This document shows positions 6,284-9,127 of a DNA stretch of 9,127 bases, piece by piece. Source of the stretch: Methylococcaceae bacterium UBA1147 (GTDB lineage Bacteria > Pseudomonadota > Gammaproteobacteria > Methylococcales > UBA1147); contig DBZZ01000069.1 in assembly GCA_002311315.1 (NCBI GenBank), positions 1 to 9,127 on the forward strand, written 5' to 3'. The notes under the pieces were generated by a model, which saw nothing but the letters and a program-made list of their open reading frames with translations, searched no databases and had not been told where the DNA came from. Made by a program: the position numbers and the translations under genes. Every line of letters begins with the position of its first letter. Position 1 is the stretch's first letter.

Positions 6284-7606
6284 TTACAGGATATAGCGGC
6301 TCAGGTCCTCATCGGCAGCCAGTTCGGCAAGATGACTCTGGACGTATTCCTTGTCGATGATGAAGGACTGTCCGTTGCGGTCGGCTGCTTCGTAGGACAG
6401 GTCCTCCAGCAGGCGTTCAAGAACCGTATGCAGCCGCCTTGCCCCAATGTTTTCGGTGGTTTCATTCACCTGCCAAGCAACTTCTGCAATGGTCTGGATA
6501 CCGTCTTCCGAAAAGTCCAGGGAAACCCCTTCCGTTCCAAGCAGAGCGGTGTATTGTTCGGTCAGCGAGGCATCTGGTTCGGTCAGAATACGGACGAAAT
6601 CTTCGGCAGTCAGGGCGCTCAGTTCCACCCGTATCGGAAAACGTCCCTGCAGTTCTGGTATGAGATCGGATGGCTTGGACATGTGAAAGGCGCCTGAAGC
6701 GATGAACAGGATGTGATCTGTCTTTACCATCCCGAACTTGGTGCTGATCGTGCAACCTTCGACCAGTGGCAGTAGGTCTCTTTGCACACCTTCCCTGGAT
6801 ACGTCGGGCCCGCCGTAATCCGACCGTTTGCAGACCTTGTCGATTTCATCCAGGAACACGATCCCGTTCTGTTCGACCGCCTCGACCGCCCGCACCTTGA
6901 CATCTTCTTCGTTGACCATGCGCCCGGCTTCTTCCTCGGTGAGAACTTTCAAGGCATCCTTGATCCGCAGCTTGCGGGTCCGTGTTTTGTTCGGAGAAAT
7001 ATTCTGGAACATGTTCTGAAGCTGGCTGGTCATTTCTTCCATGCCAGGAGGTGCCATGATTTCCACGCCCATGGAGGAACCGCTGACTTCGACTTCGATT
7101 TCCTTCTGGTCGAGGTCACCTTCGCGCAATTTCTTGCGAAATTTTTGCCGTGCGGCTGATTCGGTATCGCTCCAGTCGCTGGAGCCCTGGGCGGCCGGTA
7201 GCAGGATATCGAGTATGGTCTCCTCGGCGGCGTCTTCAGCTCTGCGGCGCACCTTCTCCATCTCCGCTTCGCGGATCATCTTGATCGATGAATCGATCAA
7301 GTCACGAATGATCGATTCAACGTCACGCCCGACGTAGCCGACTTCGGTAAACTTCGTGGCCTCTATCTTGATGAAGGGGGCGTCGGCCAGTCGGGCCAGC
7401 CGGCGTGCGATTTCAGTTTTCCCGACCCCGGTTGGACCGATCATCAGGATGTTCTTTGGAGTGATTTCGTCCTTCAGGTCTTTGGCCACCTGGCGTCGAC
7501 GCCAGCGGTTTCGCATGGCGATGGCCACAGATCGTTTGGCCCCTGATTGACCGATGATATGCCTGTCGAGTTCATGGACAATTTCTTTGGGAGTCATAGG
7601 GTTCAT
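6284..7606 (-). CDS. hslU: HslU, ATPase/unfoldase subunit of the HslUV protease
   Basis: HslU (ClpY) is the AAA+ hexamer that unfolds substrates and feeds them to the HslV peptidase chamber in the cytoplasm. From the ATG at 7606 it has 440 residues (E. coli 443). Walker A GPTGVGKT is at 57-64, the pore loop GYVG at 90-93 (same position as in E. coli), the intermediate I-domain at about 105-240, Walker B LDEID at 252-256, and the arginine-bearing FPIRVEL sits further on. The C-terminal DLSRYIL is the tail that inserts into HslV and activates it. A longer reading from TTG at 7618 is possible. The ATG is preferred because it gives MNPMTPKEIV, which aligns with the E. coli start, and forms an ATGA overlap with the hslV stop. 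No good Shine-Dalgarno precedes it, consistent with translational coupling to hslV. Confidence 0.98.
   Translation of the reverse strand: MNPMTPKEIVHELDRHIIGQSGAKRSVAIAMRNRWRRRQVAKDLKDEITPKNILMIGPTGVGKTEIARRLARLADAPFIKIEATKFTEVGYVGRDVESIIRDLIDSSIKMIREAEMEKVRRRAEDAAEETILDILLPAAQGSSDWSDTESAARQKFRKKLREGDLDQKEIEVEVSGSSMGVEIMAPPGMEEMTSQLQNMFQNISPNKTRTRKLRIKDALKVLTEEEAGRMVNEEDVKVRAVEAVEQNGIVFLDEIDKVCKRSDYGGPDVSREGVQRDLLPLVEGCTISTKFGMVKTDHILFIASGAFHMSKPSDLIPELQGRFPIRVELSALTAEDFVRILTEPDASLTEQYTALLGTEGVSLDFSEDGIQTIAEVAWQVNETTENIGARRLHTVLERLLEDLSYEAADRNGQSFIIDKEYVQSHLAELAADEDLSRYIL
7280..7301. repeat. Inverted repeat with 10-bp arms inside hslU
   Basis: CTTGATCGAT and ATCGATCAAG are exact reverse complements separated by 2 nt. 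A partial third copy, TGATCGATT, lies at 7309-7317. It falls in hslU codons about 102-109 (DLIDSSIK), just after the pore-loop region, so codon choice could explain it. Confidence 0.5.
7603..7606 (-). promoter_or_regulatory. ATGA stop/start overlap coupling hslV and hslU
   Basis: The minus strand reads ATGA: the hslV stop TGA (7605-7603) overlaps the hslU start ATG (7606-7604). With no Shine-Dalgarno just upstream, termination-reinitiation is the likely route for hslU translation, keeping the two subunits in step. Confidence 0.75.
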
Positions 7607-8151
7607 TGTTTTTCGCAATCGAGTTCTTCTATGGTGAGATTGTGATTCGTGTAGACACAGATATCGCCTGCGATATTCAGAGCTTTTTCGACAATGTCAC
7701 GCGCCGGAAGGTCCGAATTTTCAAGCAGGGCCGTTGCCGCGGCCTGGGCAAACGGGCCACCAGACCCGATTGCAATCAGGTCGTTGACGGGTTCGATGAC
7801 ATCCCCTGTACCCGAGATGATCAGTGAGGAGTGGCTGTCGGCAATGGCCAACAGGGCTTCAAGCCTGCGCAACGCACGGTCCGTTCTCCAGTCCTTGGCC
7901 AGTTCGACGGCTGAGCGGACGAGATTGCCGTGGTGTTTTTCCAGTTTGCCCTCGAAATGCTCGAACAGGGTGAAGGCGTCTGCCGTTGCCCCGGCAAAGC
8001 CGGCAAGAACTCGGTCGTGAAAAAGCCACCGGACCTTACGGGCGTTTCCCTTCATGATGGTGTTCCCCATCGATACCTGACCGTCACCGCCGATGATGAC
8101 CTTGCCGTTCCGCCTTACCGAAACGATGGTTGTGCCGTGAAATGTTTCCAC
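7603..8151 (-). CDS. hslV: HslV, threonine peptidase subunit of the HslUV protease
   Basis: HslV (ClpQ) is the proteasome-beta-like peptidase that forms a double hexameric ring capped by HslU. The 182-residue precursor begins METFHG before TTIVSVRR. Autoprocessing after Gly6 exposes the catalytic Thr, giving a 176-residue mature chain (E. coli 175). In mature numbering Asp17 (GGDGQ) and Lys33 (NARKV), the conserved partners of the catalytic Thr, are present. AIGSGGPFAQAAA and the CVYTNHNLTIEEL ending also match the family. The start is GTG at 8151: the METFHG propeptide agrees with beta/gammaproteobacterial forms, and no in-frame start upstream fits better. The Shine-Dalgarno is poor. hslVU is a classic heat-shock operon in E. 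coli, but I see no clear sigma-32 promoter upstream here. Confidence 0.98.
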   Translation of the reverse strand: METFHGTTIVSVRRNGKVIIGGDGQVSMGNTIMKGNARKVRWLFHDRVLAGFAGATADAFTLFEHFEGKLEKHHGNLVRSAVELAKDWRTDRALRRLEALLAIADSHSSLIISGTGDVIEPVNDLIAIGSGGPFAQAAATALLENSDLPARDIVEKALNIAGDICVYTNHNLTIEELDCEKQ

Positions 8152-8319
8152 TGGTCTGTTGTCTTTAAAAAGTGCGAATTTTACACTATTTGGTCGGATC
8201 CCGATATTTGTTCCACGATCTTGTGGTTATAGTCGATGCCAGTATTCGCATCCCGCATCTCGGGGATCGGGCTGTGGTAGGCTGAACCCTTCTGATCCGA
8301 CGATTCTCGGGGCTTTCGC
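8152..8319. promoter_or_regulatory. Divergent intergenic region between hslV and the DUF4126 gene
   Basis: These 168 nt must supply promoters for both directions unless the DUF4126 gene is read from elsewhere. Visible -10-like hexamers are TAAAAT on minus (8178-8183), TATAGT on plus (8228-8233) and TATAAC on minus (8226-8231), the last two overlapping. None has a good -35 partner at 16-18 bp. A small stem-loop, ATCCC/GGGAT at 8250-8267, lies on the DUF4126 side. No sigma-32 consensus (CTTGAA with CCCCAT-type -10) is evident for hslV. The exact promoters cannot be assigned. Confidence 0.35.
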
Positions 8320-8958
8320 ATGGAGCCACTGGCAGAGATTACCGCCACAATTTCCCTGGCCATGGGTGTTGCCTGGGCCAGTGGTATCAATCTCTACGCC
8401 ACGGTGCTGATGCTCGGAATTCTGGCAAACACCGGAAACATTGTTTTGCCCGCCGATCTGCAGCTTGTTGCGGCGCCGATGGTCATGGCTGCCGCAGGGT
8501 TCATGTACCTGGCAGAGTTTTTTGCCGACAAGATGCCTGGAATCGATACCGGATGGGATGCCATTCACACCTTTATCCGCATTCCCTCCGGGGCACTTCT
8601 GGCGGCTGGCGCGGTCGGTGAGGTCAGTGCGGCGGCACAGCTTGCCGCGGCGCTGATTGGGGGTTCTATCAGCGCCGGAACCCATGCCACAAAGGCGGGC
8701 TCGAGAGCGTTGATCAATACTTCTCCGGAACCTTTCTCGAACTGGGCGGCTTCGGTCAGCGAAGACATTCTGGTCATTGGGGGATTGTGGGCTGCATTAC
8801 ACTATCCTGTTCTGTTTCTATTGCTGCTGGCCGCCTTCCTGCTGGCGATCATCTGGTTGTTGCCAAAGCTGTGGCAGGGCGTTCGGAAAATGTTTCACAT
8901 CCTGGGCCGGATTCTGGGAAACAAGGACCAGGCTTCTGGCCCCGACCAACTGGAATAG
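8320..8958 (+). CDS. DUF4126 family multi-helix membrane protein
   Basis: This 212-residue hydrophobic protein fits the DUF4126 family, whose function is unknown. The N-terminal LAMGVAWASGINLYATVLMLGILANTG (about 13-40) with its GINLY pattern is the family's recognisable feature. About four membrane-spanning or re-entrant stretches can be seen, near residues 10-38, 48-68, 88-118 and 150-180. PGIDTGWDAIHTFIRIPSGALLA (73-95) and GTHATKAGSRALINTSPEPFSNW (120-143) are conserved-looking loops between helices. The C-terminus is polar and basic, probably cytosolic. The ATG at 8320 has a weak GGGG stretch 7 nt upstream and no better alternative. It is divergent from hslV and ends only 15 nt before the tRNA-Phe promoter. 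Gene boundaries and membrane location are secure. A function cannot be inferred from the neighbours. Confidence 0.85.
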   Translation: MEPLAEITATISLAMGVAWASGINLYATVLMLGILANTGNIVLPADLQLVAAPMVMAAAGFMYLAEFFADKMPGIDTGWDAIHTFIRIPSGALLAAGAVGEVSAAAQLAAALIGGSISAGTHATKAGSRALINTSPEPFSNWAASVSEDILVIGGLWAALHYPVLFLLLLAAFLLAIIWLLPKLWQGVRKMFHILGRILGNKDQASGPDQLE

Positions 8959-8973
8959 GGTGCTGCGTTTTGC

Positions 8974-9003
8974 TTGACTAAAGTCGCCGGATCGCGGTTT
9001 AAT
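8974..9003 (+). promoter_or_regulatory. Sigma-70 promoter of tRNA-Phe
   Basis: TTGACT (8974-8979, 5 of 6 consensus) and TTTAAT (8998-9003, 5 of 6) are separated by 18 bp. A GC-rich discriminator follows, as is common at stable-RNA promoters under stringent control. Transcription would start near 9010, leaving about 20 nt of 5' leader before the tRNA. Confidence 0.75.
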
Positions 9004-9031
9004 ACCGGCTCCGCATGACCCCCCTATGTAT

Positions 9032-9107
<76 letters not shown>

Positions 9108-9127
9108 TAATTCTCGGTGTTTTTTCA

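Noticed and set aside
7604..7618. TTG at 7618 as the hslU start, giving four extra residues
   Set aside because: The ATG at 7606 matches the family N-terminus and forms an ATGA overlap with the hslV stop; TTG is a rarer start with no better ribosome site.
8227..8685. A 152-codon minus-strand frame opposite the DUF4126 gene
   Set aside because: The plus-strand membrane protein is clearly the coding frame; the antisense frame has no recognisable domain.
9108..9127. T6 run after tRNA-Phe as an intrinsic terminator
   Set aside because: No GC-rich stem is visible between the tRNA end and the T-run, and the window ends before it can be judged.

Overview
The window is a compact, almost fully coding chromosomal segment, most likely from a gammaproteobacterium with a ubiquinone-based respiratory chain. 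The evidence is the ubiE-ubiJ-ubiB order (UbiJ is largely a proteobacterial accessory factor), HslV with a six-residue propeptide like the beta/gammaproteobacterial form, and a tRNA-Phe with encoded CCA closely resembling pseudomonad copies. GC looks to be in the mid-50s by eye and was not counted. Genus and species cannot be given from this sequence.

Layout: eight genes lie on the minus strand and, read in their own direction, run from right to left. First comes hslV-hslU (8151 to 6284), the ATP-dependent HslUV protease, joined by a 4-nt ATGA stop/start overlap. After a 206-nt gap comes ubiE-ubiJ-ubiB (6077 to 2994), the C-methyltransferase, the SCP2-fold lipid-binding factor and the atypical kinase of aerobic ubiquinone synthesis. 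A 102-nt spacer with two small stem-loops leads to a thioredoxin-fold protein with a CNHC motif (2891 to 2334). Then come phosphoglycerate kinase (2200 to 1022) and, 9 nt after its stop codon, a lipoprotein with an esterase-type catalytic triad (1012 to 59).

On the plus strand, divergent from hslV, lies a DUF4126 multi-helix membrane protein (8320 to 8958). A good sigma-70 promoter and a tRNA-Phe(GAA) gene (9032 to 9107) follow. The divergent promoter region is 168 nt long. No gene-free stretch exceeds 300 nt; the longest is 6078-6283, which holds no gene and no convincing promoter. Positions 1-58 show no gene.

How the genes fit together: hslVU followed by ubiEJB is a known gammaproteobacterial neighbourhood. 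What differs here is what follows ubiB (thioredoxin-like gene, pgk, esterase lipoprotein) and the absence of any gene between hslU and ubiE. All genes are intact and most are housekeeping, and I see no mobile element, CRISPR array or defence system. The points worth a second look are small: a start codon in the loop of a perfect hairpin at the pgk/lipoprotein junction, a C-A mismatch in the tRNA-Phe T-stem, and a 10-bp-arm inverted repeat inside hslU. I do not see evidence for an undescribed multi-gene system.
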